Under the pieces are notes generated by a model. The model did not search any database and was not told where the DNA came from. It saw only the letters and a program-made list of their open reading frames with translations. From Bacillota bacterium (GTDB lineage Bacteria > Bacillota > Clostridia > Christensenellales > CAG-138): DNA of 14,684 bases. Location: NCBI GenBank assembly GCA_023426265.1, contig JAFABA010000094.1:1-14684 (forward strand), in the 5' to 3' direction. Shown piece by piece: positions 1-6,581 of this stretch (position 1 is its first letter; each line of letters starts with the position of its first letter). A program made the translations under genes and the position numbers.

Positions 1-1
1 T

Positions 2-292
2 GCCGAAAAGGACGGCGCGTACAGTGCAGTGAAGGCCGCCGCGGACTATTACGAGCATATGCACGGCGTCCGCACGGACACCATGGAAGAGCTTACCTAT
101 GCCGCGAGAAAGCGCGTGCACAACCTCAAGTACTACACCTGGGTGGAACAGCAGGGCAAGACCGTGGAAGAACTCAATGCCCAGTGGTACGATTACGACA
201 AGTACTGGGGCGGCATCCACAAGCAGGCGGAAGAGATCGACGCGCTGATCGACGCGTTCAATGCGGAAACCGGCGTGCTGGAAAGCCTGTAA
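2..292 (+). CDS. PLP-dependent cysteine synthase-like enzyme, C-terminal end (partial)
   Basis: The gene begins before the window; the open frame runs from base 2 to the TAA at 290-292 (96 residues). The piece is hydrophilic and mostly helical and carries the run RKRVHNLKYYTWVEQQGKT followed by ELNAQWYD. I recognise this from memory as the tail of clostridial 'PLP-dependent cysteine synthase family' proteins (fold-type II), in which a long C-terminal extension follows the catalytic domain. The lysine that binds PLP lies outside the window, so the reaction (sulfhydrylase, desulfhydrase or other beta-replacement) cannot be decided. A GTG at 29 is internal, not a start. It is separated from larE by a hairpin array, a terminator and a new promoter, so it is probably not part of the lar operon. 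Confidence 0.55.
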   Translation, partial: AEKDGAYSAVKAAADYYEHMHGVRTDTMEELTYAARKRVHNLKYYTWVEQQGKTVEELNAQWYDYDKYWGGIHKQAEEIDALIDAFNAETGVLESL

Positions 293-355
293 CGGTTTTG
301 AAATTTCGCGAAGGCCGCCAAACGGCTGCCTTCCAGCAAGCGAACAAACCTGGGG

Positions 356-489
356 GCGTGGGGGATCGCAATCCCCCACGCTTTAATCAAATCTGACGAC
401 ATGCGCGTCAGATTTGCGGAAAAAGTGCGTACGTCGCACTTTTAACCTACAGAAAACCCGCTGATAAAGTCCGCAGACTTTATCAGCGG
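356..489 (+). repeat. Array of four perfect hairpins downstream of the PLP-enzyme gene
   Basis: Four consecutive, unrelated, perfectly paired stem-loops fill this stretch: 356-366/371-381 (11 bp, CGCA loop), 389-398/406-415 (10 bp), 421-429/435-443 (9 bp, TACGT loop) and 458-471/476-489 (14 bp, again a CGCA loop). Gaps between them are 5-14 nt. None is followed by a T tract, so they are not ordinary terminators, although a terminator follows directly. They may stabilise the 3' end of the upstream mRNA or be copies of a dispersed palindromic (REP-like) element. The function is unknown; the base pairing is read directly from the sequence. Confidence 0.8.
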
Positions 490-520
490 CCGAAAGGACC
501 GCTGTCCGGCGGCCTTTTTT
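488..520 (+). terminator. Rho-independent terminator of the PLP-enzyme transcript
   Basis: GGCCG at 488-492 pairs with CGGCC at 510-514. An inner GGAC/GTCC stem (496-499/504-507) extends it with an internal loop, and six T follow (515-520). It separates the upstream gene from the larE promoter that begins 18 bp further on. Confidence 0.75.
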
Positions 521-537
521 ATACCGTACTGGTATCA

Positions 538-567
538 TTGACAGAACCAGTTTGTGTATCCTACAAT
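538..567 (+). promoter_or_regulatory. Sigma-70-type promoter of the lar operon
   Basis: TTGACA at 538-543 is a perfect -35 box and TACAAT at 562-567 a near-consensus -10 box, spaced 18 bp. Transcription would start near 574 and give a leader of about 80 nt before larE. An imperfect operator-like palindrome, ATACC-GTACT-GGTAT (521-535), abuts the -35 box and could bind a regulator. No lar regulator gene is in the window. Confidence 0.7.
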
Positions 568-653
568 AAAAGCCTCACGTTAAATGTATTGAAACATGCC
601 CGGTATTCGCATATACTCAGCACAGGCAATAAAGGATTAGGAGAACAAACCAA

Positions 654-1457
654 TTGAACGAGCAGGAAAAATTATCAGCATTGCAAGCGTATTTGAAAAG
701 CTTGGGCAGCGTGGCCGTCGCGTTTTCAGGCGGCGTCGATTCGACATTTTTATTAAAGGTTGCGCAGGATGCCCTGCCGGGAAACGTCATTGCGGTCACG
801 GCGCGTTCCTGCTCTTTTCCGGAGCGGGAATTAAAGGAGGCCATCGCATTCACAAAGCAGCATGATATCCCGCATGTCATTTGCGAGTCGGAAGAACTCA
901 ATATCGAGGGCTTTTCCAACAACCCCGTCAACCGCTGCTACCTCTGCAAGACGGAGCTGTTCACCAAGCTCATGGCCATCGCTTCGGAGCGCAAAATGAA
1001 CCATGTACTGGAAGGCTCCAACGCAGACGATATGGGGGATTACCGGCCCGGCCTCAAGGCCGTGGAAGAACTCGGCGTAAAAAGCCCGCTAAGGCACGTT
1101 GGGCTCACTAAGGCGGAAATCCGCAGCCTCTCAAAAGCTATGAATCTTCCGACTTGGGAAAAGCAGTCCTTCGCCTGCCTGTCCTCACGCTTTGTATATG
1201 GGGAACGGATTACCGAAGAAAAGCTCAAAATGGTGGACCGGGCGGAACAACTGCTGCTGGATATGGATTTTCGGCAGGTGCGCGTGCGCATCCACGGCAA
1301 CCTAGCCCGTATCGAGGTGGCGCCGCAGGAGATGGAAAAGCTGTTGGAGCGCTCCGTTCGGGAGACCTTGCACGCGAAGCTGAAGGAGCTCGGCTTTGCC
1401 TATGTCACGGTGGACCTGAAGGGCTACCGTACGGGCAGCATGAACGAAACGCTCTAG
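654..1457 (+). CDS. larE: LarE, ATP-dependent sulfur transferase for nickel-pincer cofactor synthesis
   Basis: LarE adenylates the carboxylates of pyridinium-3,5-biscarboxylic acid mononucleotide and replaces them with thiocarboxylates, in the cytoplasm, between the LarB and LarC steps. The 267-residue protein has the PP-loop SGGVDS at residues 25-30 and the family motif ACLSSR with Cys175, the equivalent of the sacrificial cysteine (Cys176) of Lactiplantibacillus plantarum LarE. It also has Cys95 and Cys98 in RCYLCK. Homologues with three such cysteines (for example from Thermotoga maritima) have been reported to hold a [4Fe-4S] cluster and to work catalytically, so this may be the non-sacrificial type. 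The start is TTG at 654, placed by AGGAG at 639-643; the first in-frame ATG lies more than 100 codons inside. It is the first gene of the operon, and identification is firm because larB and larC follow. Confidence 0.95.
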   Translation: MNEQEKLSALQAYLKSLGSVAVAFSGGVDSTFLLKVAQDALPGNVIAVTARSCSFPERELKEAIAFTKQHDIPHVICESEELNIEGFSNNPVNRCYLCKTELFTKLMAIASERKMNHVLEGSNADDMGDYRPGLKAVEELGVKSPLRHVGLTKAEIRSLSKAMNLPTWEKQSFACLSSRFVYGERITEEKLKMVDRAEQLLLDMDFRQVRVRIHGNLARIEVAPQEMEKLLERSVRETLHAKLKELGFAYVTVDLKGYRTGSMNETL

Positions 1458-1465
1458 AGTGGGTT

Positions 1466-1514
1466 CTTAGGGCCGTTACGGCCCTAAGCGGGTGTTTGAG
1501 GGCAGAGCCCTCAA
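1466..1514 (+). repeat. Two adjacent perfect hairpins between larE and larQ
   Basis: A 10-bp stem with a 3-nt loop (1466-1475/1479-1488) is followed at once by an 8-bp stem with a 3-nt loop (1496-1503/1507-1514). No T run follows either stem, so full termination is unlikely. They fill most of the 103-bp gap between larE and the transporter genes and resemble the larger array at 356-489. They could mark an mRNA processing point or be dispersed palindromic repeats. Confidence 0.7.
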
Positions 1515-1560
1515 CGTATTCAAGAAAAGAGGGCTACTTACGGCGGACCTTGGCGCAAAA

Positions 1561-2352
1561 GTGAATGAGCTATTTTCCATGGAGCAGTTGGCGGGCAGGG
1601 ACACCTGGGTGCACCGGCTGCATCCTGTGGTGAAGCTGCTGTCCGCGCTTGCGGTTCTCGTTGCGGTGGTGTCGTTCGGGCGCTATGAAATCGGCCGCAT
1701 CGTGCCGTTCGTATTCTATCCGGCCGTGCTGATGGCGGCTTCCGAAACCCCGTATGGCCTCCTTCATAAACGGATGGCGATAGCACTTCCGTTTTGCCTG
1801 CTTGCGGGGGTCTCCAACCTTTTTTTTGACAGGGCCGTGGCGCTGACGCTGGGGAACATCGCAATCAGCTTCGGTGCGCTTTCATTTGGTTCCATACTGC
1901 TCAAAACCTACCTTTGCGTCATGGCGGCGCTTTTATTGGTCGCGACCACGCCCATGCGCCAGCTGACGGACGCCATGCGCGCGCTGCGCGTCCCGCGCAT
2001 ATTCGTTACCGTGTTTGAAATGACCTACCGGTACCTCGGCACGCTTTTTGAGGAAGCGGGCGCTTTACATACGGCGTATCTTTTGCGCAGCGCCCAGCAG
2101 AAGGGAGTGGAGGTCCGGCATATGGGAAGCTTTGTCGGCAGCCTTCTGCTCCGGAGCTTTGACCGGGCCGAGCGCGTGTATGACGCCATGAAATGCCGCG
2201 GCTATGCCCTGCAGCATGTGCATGCGCAAAAGCAGGTGTTAGGCGGGCGTGATATTCTGTTTCTTTTATTGATTATGCTGGGCTGCGCGCTGCTGCGCTT
2301 TTCCGACCCGGTATCTCTTTTGAATCAATTGATAGGCGGGTTATTTTATTGA
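1561..2352 (+). CDS. larQ: Energy-coupling factor transmembrane protein EcfT (CbiQ/LarQ-like), nickel import
   Basis: This is the membrane scaffold of an ECF/CbiMNQO-type importer that passes the ATPase stroke to a substrate-binding subunit. From GTG 1561 the protein has 263 residues: hydrophobic segments at about 25-40, 47-60, 72-88, 97-128 and 230-246, and a long cytoplasmic coupling region (about 132-228) that holds RAERVYDAMKCRGY, the Arg-Gly motif by which EcfT grips the ATPase. GTG 1561 fits the usual N-terminus of the family; ATG 1579 is an alternative, and neither has a strong ribosome binding site. The open frame extends back to 1492, but that part overlaps the hairpins and is unlikely to be translated. 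It overlaps the ATPase gene by 4 bp. Nickel as substrate is inferred from the lar context; the sequence alone gives only EcfT/CbiQ. Confidence 0.85.
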   Translation: MNELFSMEQLAGRDTWVHRLHPVVKLLSALAVLVAVVSFGRYEIGRIVPFVFYPAVLMAASETPYGLLHKRMAIALPFCLLAGVSNLFFDRAVALTLGNIAISFGALSFGSILLKTYLCVMAALLLVATTPMRQLTDAMRALRVPRIFVTVFEMTYRYLGTLFEEAGALHTAYLLRSAQQKGVEVRHMGSFVGSLLLRSFDRAERVYDAMKCRGYALQHVHAQKQVLGGRDILFLLLIMLGCALLRFSDPVSLLNQLIGGLFY

Positions 2353-3065
2353 TCGATATTCAAAACATCACGGTAAGTTACCCGGACAAAACCGTTGGGC
2401 TCAACGCGTTCAGCCTGCGGGTGGAAAAAGGGCGCTGCATGGGCATTGTGGGCGCAAACGGCGCGGGCAAATCCACGCTGCTGCTCACGTTATGCGGGGT
2501 GCTGCTGCCGCAGGCGGGAAGGGTGGAAATCGCGGATGTGATGTTAAGCAAGCAGACACTTAACGATGTCCGCAGCCGGGTAGGCATGGTGTTCCAGAAC
2601 CCGGACGATCAGCTTTTTATGTCCACCATATACGAGGACGTCGCGTTCGGCCCCCGCAATTTCGGGAAGAACGAGGAAGAGGTTGGGCGCATTGTGGATG
2701 CTGCGCTCAACCAGTGCAACATTGCGCATTTAAAGAACCGCTCGCCGCTTCGGCTTTCGGGCGGGGAGAAGCGGATGGCGGCCATGGCGGCTGTGCTCTC
2801 CATGGATCCGCAGGTGCTGCTGCTGGACGAGCCTTCCGCGTTTTTGGACCCGCGCGCCCGCAGGAAATTGATTACCCTGTTAAAGACCCTGCCGCAGACA
2901 AAGCTGATCGCCACGCACGACCTGCCGCTTGCGATGGAGCTTTGCGACGAGGTGGCGGTGCTGCAAAAGGGCGCGGTATTGCTGCGGGGCCGCCCGGAGG
3001 ACCTGTTTTATAATGTAGAAATGATGGAACAATGCGGGCTGGAAGCCATTCCGGTCCGCGCATAG
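2349..3065 (+). CDS. larO: Energy-coupling factor ATPase (CbiO/LarO-like), nickel import
   Basis: This is the cytoplasmic ABC ATPase that powers the importer with the EcfT protein just upstream. In 238 residues it has Walker A GANGAGKST (35-43), Q-loop glutamine (83, in FQNPDDQLF, typical of CbiO/EcfA), signature LSGGE (136-140), Walker B LLLDE (157-161) and the switch histidine in IATHD (190). The start is TTG 2349, which overlaps the TGA of the previous gene (2350-2352), so translation is probably coupled; no other start fits. Only one ATPase is encoded, so it should act as a homodimer, as in the nickel/cobalt (group I) systems. No LarMN/CbiMN substrate-binding subunit is present in the window. 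Confidence 0.88.
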   Translation: MIDIQNITVSYPDKTVGLNAFSLRVEKGRCMGIVGANGAGKSTLLLTLCGVLLPQAGRVEIADVMLSKQTLNDVRSRVGMVFQNPDDQLFMSTIYEDVAFGPRNFGKNEEEVGRIVDAALNQCNIAHLKNRSPLRLSGGEKRMAAMAAVLSMDPQVLLLDEPSAFLDPRARRKLITLLKTLPQTKLIATHDLPLAMELCDEVAVLQKGAVLLRGRPEDLFYNVEMMEQCGLEAIPVRA

Positions 3066-3074
3066 GGGGGCAAT

Positions 3075-3830
3075 ATGGATAAAAAAATGCTCACGGAATT
3101 GTTATACGCTGTCAAAGGCGGGGAGCTTGCGCCGGAAGCCGCGGTGGAGCGGCTCAAGCTCGCGCCCTTTGAGGAGCTTGGCTATGCCAAGGTGGACCAT
3201 CACCGCGCATTAAGGCAGGGGGCCTCGGAAGTCATCTACGGGCAGAATAAGACCACGGAACAGATACTGGGCATCGTGGACGCCATGCTGAATAGGGGTG
3301 GCAAGGATATTCTTGTGACGCGCCTCTGTGCGGAAGCGGCCGAGGAATTGGGGAAAAGGCACGTTTTTACCTACCATCCGCTTGCGAAGCTCGGCGTCGT
3401 CAACCCGGATGCGGAAAAAGTGAAAAAAGGTTCCGTGGTTGTGGTATCCGCCGGCACCAGCGATATGCCTGTGGCGGAGGAAGCGGCGCTTACGGCGGAA
3501 ACATTGGGAAGCAACGTCATGCGGGTGTACGACGCCGGGGTCGCAGGGCTTCACAGGCTGCTGGCGCATCACGACAAGCTTGTAAGCGCTCGCGCGATTG
3601 TAGCCGTTGCGGGCATGGAGGGGGCTTTGGCGAGCGTCGTGGGCGGTCTTGTGGAATGCCCCGTGATCGCCGTGCCCACCAGCGTAGGGTATGGCGCGAA
3701 CTTCGGCGGCGTTTCGGCACTGTTGTGCATGCTCAACTCCTGCGCAAGCGGCGTAAGCGTGGTGAATATCGACAACGGCTTTGGCGCAGGGTATCTCGCG
3801 CACAAAATCAACATGACAGAGGGTCTATAG
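3075..3830 (+). CDS. larB: LarB, pyridinium-3,5-biscarboxylic acid mononucleotide synthase
   Basis: LarB carboxylates the pyridinium ring of nicotinic acid adenine dinucleotide at C5 and hydrolyses the phosphoanhydride, giving P2CMN and AMP; this is the first step of nickel-pincer cofactor synthesis. The 251-residue protein has a small N-terminal domain with DHHRALRQGASEVIYG (41-56) and a PurE-like C-terminal domain with SAGTSDMPVAEEA (125-137), VAGMEGALASVVGG (178-191) and LNSCASGVSVVNIDNG (220-235). Cys223 in the last motif corresponds to the cysteine that forms the covalent substrate adduct in the L. plantarum enzyme. The length matches the family. The start is ATG 3075, preceded by a GGGGGG ribosome binding site at 3065-3070. 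It lies 9 bp after larO and abuts larC. Confidence 0.96.
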   Translation: MDKKMLTELLYAVKGGELAPEAAVERLKLAPFEELGYAKVDHHRALRQGASEVIYGQNKTTEQILGIVDAMLNRGGKDILVTRLCAEAAEELGKRHVFTYHPLAKLGVVNPDAEKVKKGSVVVVSAGTSDMPVAEEAALTAETLGSNVMRVYDAGVAGLHRLLAHHDKLVSARAIVAVAGMEGALASVVGGLVECPVIAVPTSVGYGANFGGVSALLCMLNSCASGVSVVNIDNGFGAGYLAHKINMTEGL

Positions 3831-5108
3831 ATGGGCTGTTTGTATTTGGAGTGCCGCATGGGCGCGGCGGGAGACATGCTGCTTTCGGCGCTGTATGAGC
3901 TCTGCGGGCAAAAAGAGCTGTTTTTGGAGAAGATGAACGCACTTCATTTGCCCGGCGTTTCCATTGAGATCGTCCCCGAGCAGAAGTGCGGCATCACCGG
4001 CTCCCGCGCTGTCGTCAAAATCTCCGGCACGGAAGAGGAAAGCTTGGATCATCATGACGGGTACGCGCATGATGATGGAGGTCATACCCATGCCGGGCAT
4101 GCACATGATCATACCCATGCGGGGCAAGCGACGGGACATCACGAGCACCGCGGCTTGGGGGATATCCAGGCGCTTATCTGTGGGCTTATATTGCCCCAGC
4201 AGGTCAAGGACGACGCCACCGCCGTATACGCCGCTTTGGCGGAGGCGGAAGCGCATGTGCACGGCAAGACGGTGGAGCACGTTCATTTCCATGAGGTCGG
4301 CGCTTTGGATGCTGTGGCGGATATCGTAGGCGTGTGCCTGCTTATTCATATGCTCCATCCGGAGGAAATCACAGCTTCTCCCGTTCACGTCGGTTCCGGG
4401 CAGGTGAAAACCGCACACGGCGTGCTGCCCGTGCCTGCTCCCGCAACGGCGCATTTGCTCCGCGGAATTCCGATGTATTCGGACGGCACGTTTGGCGAAC
4501 TCTGTACGCCGACGGGGGCGGCGCTGCTCAGGCATTTCGTAAGCCGGTTCGGGAATATGCCCGCTATGGCGGTTGAAAAAACCGGCTACGGAATGGGGAA
4601 AAAGGAGTTTCCCGCCGCAAACTGCGTGCGTGCGTTCTGGGGCGAGCGTTCCACCACGCAGGATAGCCGGGAGCGCGTGACGGAGCTTCGGTGCAACATT
4701 GACGATATGACGCCGGAGGCCATAGGCTTTGCCACGGAGGCCCTTTTTGCGGAAGGCGCTCTGGACGCATACGTGCAGCCGGTTTACATGAAGAAAAACA
4801 GGCCCGGATTTGTGGTGGTGTGCCTGTGCCATGAAGACGATGCGGAGCGCTTTGCGCGGCTTCTGCTTCAGCATACCAGTACGCTCGGCGTTCGGGTATT
4901 CCCCTGCAGCCGCTACACGCTCAGCCGCAGTGTGGAAGAGCGGGGGACTTCCTTAGGCGTTGTGCGCGTCAAGCATGCGCGGGGGTACGGAGTAATAAGA
5001 AGCAAGCCGGAATACGAGGATGTGGCGAGGCTCGCGCGTGAGTACGGCCTCCCGTTTGGGGAAGCCTATGAGCGGGTATTAAAAGAAACAAGCCCGCATG
5101 GATCATAG
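3831..5108 (+). CDS. larC: LarC, CTP-dependent nickel insertase for nickel-pincer cofactor
   Basis: LarC is a cyclometallase that uses CTP and inserts Ni into the dithio intermediate, forming the Ni-C and Ni-S bonds of the finished cofactor. The 425-residue frame starts with the family N-terminus YLECRMGAAGDML and holds VEHVHFHEVGALDAVADIVG (about 146-165), CTPTGAALL (about 226-234) and RCNIDDMTPE in the second half. Residues 74-106 form a disordered-looking segment with 12 histidines (HTHAGHAHDHTHAG), a likely nickel store. In L. plantarum larC1 and larC2 are joined by a programmed frameshift; here both halves lie in one uninterrupted frame. ATG 3831 follows the larB stop directly, with AGAGGG at 3818-3823 as ribosome binding site, so the two are translationally linked. 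The long open frame on the opposite strand is a shadow. Confidence 0.96.
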   Translation: MGCLYLECRMGAAGDMLLSALYELCGQKELFLEKMNALHLPGVSIEIVPEQKCGITGSRAVVKISGTEEESLDHHDGYAHDDGGHTHAGHAHDHTHAGQATGHHEHRGLGDIQALICGLILPQQVKDDATAVYAALAEAEAHVHGKTVEHVHFHEVGALDAVADIVGVCLLIHMLHPEEITASPVHVGSGQVKTAHGVLPVPAPATAHLLRGIPMYSDGTFGELCTPTGAALLRHFVSRFGNMPAMAVEKTGYGMGKKEFPAANCVRAFWGERSTTQDSRERVTELRCNIDDMTPEAIGFATEALFAEGALDAYVQPVYMKKNRPGFVVVCLCHEDDAERFARLLLQHTSTLGVRVFPCSRYTLSRSVEERGTSLGVVRVKHARGYGVIRSKPEYEDVARLAREYGLPFGEAYERVLKETSPHGS

Positions 5109-5134
5109 GTAAAATAATCGCGGCAGGAGGACGG

Positions 5135-5668
5135 ATGGAACGCAAACTTGTTCTTTATATTGCCGTTAGTTTGGATGGATATATCGCAAAAAGCAACGGC
5201 GCGGTGGATTGGTTGGGCGGAAACGGAGACGAGCCGAATGCCGACTACGGATATGACGCCTTCTATGAAACGATAGACACCGTCGTCATGGGCAGGACCA
5301 CATACGAACAGCTGGTAAACGAGCTGTCGCCCGGCGTCTGGATGTATGAGGGTAAAAAGTGCTATGTGGCAACCACGCGAGAAATCCAGGCAAATGACCA
5401 TGCCGAGTTTATTTCGGGCGATATCGTTTCTTTTGTAAACAGCATCAAGGAGCAGCAGGGGAAGAATATCTGGCTGATGGGCGGTGGAAAGCTCATTGAT
5501 CAGTTTATCAAACGGGACGCCATTGATGTGTATATTATAACCGTGATTCCCGAGGTGCTGGGGGAAGGGATCCCCCTTTTCCTGCGGGCCAATCCGGAAA
5601 TCAAGCTTCGGCTGATCGGAACAAAAGTAACCGATGGAATGGCGGAACTGACATACGTCAGAAGATAG
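5135..5668 (+). CDS. Dihydrofolate reductase family protein (RibD C-terminal domain)
   Basis: This is a 177-residue protein of the DHFR/RibD_C fold (YwjB/YyaP type), which binds NAD(P)H; substrates of the stand-alone members are mostly unknown. Visible motifs are IAVSLDGYIA (9-18), VVMGRTTYEQL (about 50-60), IWLMGGGKLIDQF (about 110-122, nucleotide-binding) and IPEVLGEGIPLF (about 138-149). It covers the full domain and lacks the RibD deaminase half, so it is not the riboflavin enzyme itself. The start ATG 5135 has a perfect AGGAGG at 5125-5130. It lies 26 bp after larC with no terminator between them, and ends at the first clear terminator after larE, so it may be the last gene of the lar transcript. 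No role in cofactor synthesis is known for such a protein. Confidence 0.82.
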   Translation: MERKLVLYIAVSLDGYIAKSNGAVDWLGGNGDEPNADYGYDAFYETIDTVVMGRTTYEQLVNELSPGVWMYEGKKCYVATTREIQANDHAEFISGDIVSFVNSIKEQQGKNIWLMGGGKLIDQFIKRDAIDVYIITVIPEVLGEGIPLFLRANPEIKLRLIGTKVTDGMAELTYVRR

Positions 5669-5691
5669 TCCGCGAGGTTTTGCAAAATTCG

Positions 5692-5717
5692 GGCAGGCAT
5701 TCGCGCCTGCCTTTCTT
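5692..5717 (+). terminator. Terminator after the reductase gene (end of the lar transcript)
   Basis: A perfect 7-bp stem GGCAGGC (5692-5698) / GCCTGCC (5705-5711) with a 6-nt loop is followed by TTTCTT. It is the first good + strand terminator after the larE promoter. Confidence 0.8.
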
Positions 5718-5790
5718 ATTTAGGAAAAAGAATAGCTGCAAACAAACCGGATAGCCTATGAATATTCCAAAGTAAGCAGTGAGGCTGTCT

Positions 5791-6501
5791 ATGTTGCGTG
5801 ATTTGCTTCTTGTCGCATGTACGTCGCTCGGTTCCCTTCTGATGCTGTTTATCCTGACCAAGCTGATGGGAAACAAGCAGATGTCCCAACTGAGCATGTT
5901 CGATTATATCGTCGGAATCACAATCGGCTCCATCGCGGCGGAAATGGCCACAAACCTGGAGGAATTTGAAAAGCCGCTGCTGGCGATGGTGATTTACGCG
6001 CTGCTCTCGATTTTAATTTCCTACGCCAATTACAAATCCATCGCTTTGCGCCGGTTTTTAACTGGAAAATCGCTTGTGCTGTTTGAAGACGGTAAGCTGT
6101 ACGAGGGCAACCTGAAAAAGACCAGGATAGACGTCAACGAGTTTTTGATGCTTTGCCGCAACCAGGGTTACTTTAACATCGCACATTTGCAGAGCGCCGT
6201 ATTGGAGCCAAACGGCAGGATCAGCTTTCTACCGCTATCCAATGAAAGGCCCTTAACCCCCAAGGATATGAATATTGCCCCGCCGGAGGAAAAACCCGCC
6301 ATCAACGTCGTCATAGACGGGCAGATCATGTATGAAAACCTGATGTTTGCGGGCAAGAACGAGGAATGGCTCAACAAACAACTGAAAAACCAGCACATGC
6401 AAAACATATCCGATATCTTCCTTGCCACCTGCGATCATCAAAGCCAGCTGGTTGTCTACCCCAAAATCAAGCGGCAGATGAAAAAGGATGTGTTCGAATA
6501 A
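5791..6501 (+). CDS. DUF421 / YetF family membrane protein
   Basis: This is a 236-residue integral membrane protein of the YetF family. Three membrane segments fill the N-terminal part (about 3-24, 40-56 and 64-82), including TKLMGNKQMSQLSMFDYIVG, the conserved loop that follows the first segment in this family. A cytoplasmic part follows, with GKSLVLFEDGKL, MLCRNQGYFNIAHLQSAVLEPNGRIS and a C-terminal half that matches the usual YetF layout. The start is set at ATG 5791 because GTGAGG at 5779-5784 is its ribosome binding site; the in-frame GTG at 5779 is that site itself. The function is poorly known; members in Bacillus are linked to spores and phosphatidylserine decarboxylase (YetF/YdfR/YkjA/YrbG). 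It stands alone between two terminators. Confidence 0.85.
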   Translation: MLRDLLLVACTSLGSLLMLFILTKLMGNKQMSQLSMFDYIVGITIGSIAAEMATNLEEFEKPLLAMVIYALLSILISYANYKSIALRRFLTGKSLVLFEDGKLYEGNLKKTRIDVNEFLMLCRNQGYFNIAHLQSAVLEPNGRISFLPLSNERPLTPKDMNIAPPEEKPAINVVIDGQIMYENLMFAGKNEEWLNKQLKNQHMQNISDIFLATCDHQSQLVVYPKIKRQMKKDVFE

Positions 6502-6546
6502 CCTCCCTATACCTGAAATTCGGCAAGTAAAGGTCTATAAAAACAG

Positions 6547-6576
6547 GGCGGCAAGAAACTTGCCGCCTCAATTTTT
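6547..6576. terminator. Bidirectional terminator between convergent genes
   Basis: A perfect 9-bp stem GGCGGCAAG (6547-6555) / CTTGCCGCC (6559-6567) with an AAA loop is followed by TCAATTTTT on the + strand and by CTGTTTTT on the minus strand. It serves the DUF421 gene and the minus-strand gene that ends at 6582. Confidence 0.85.
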
Positions 6577-6581
6577 GCTAA

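Noticed and set aside
356..489. Integron attC sites or CRISPR repeats
   Set aside because: The stems differ in sequence, lack the attC core boxes in the right places, and there are no equal repeats with spacers.
568..653. Riboswitch (NiCo type) in the larE leader
   Set aside because: The leader is only about 80 nt, with no multi-stem junction or conserved NiCo motif that I could find.
3210..3803. 197-codon open frame on the minus strand
   Set aside because: Shadow of larB, which is certain; no ribosome binding site.
3825..4874. 349-codon open frame on the minus strand
   Set aside because: It is antisense to larC, whose motifs and His-rich stretch are certain; the reverse reading is His/Arg-rich without any domain and has no plausible start signal.
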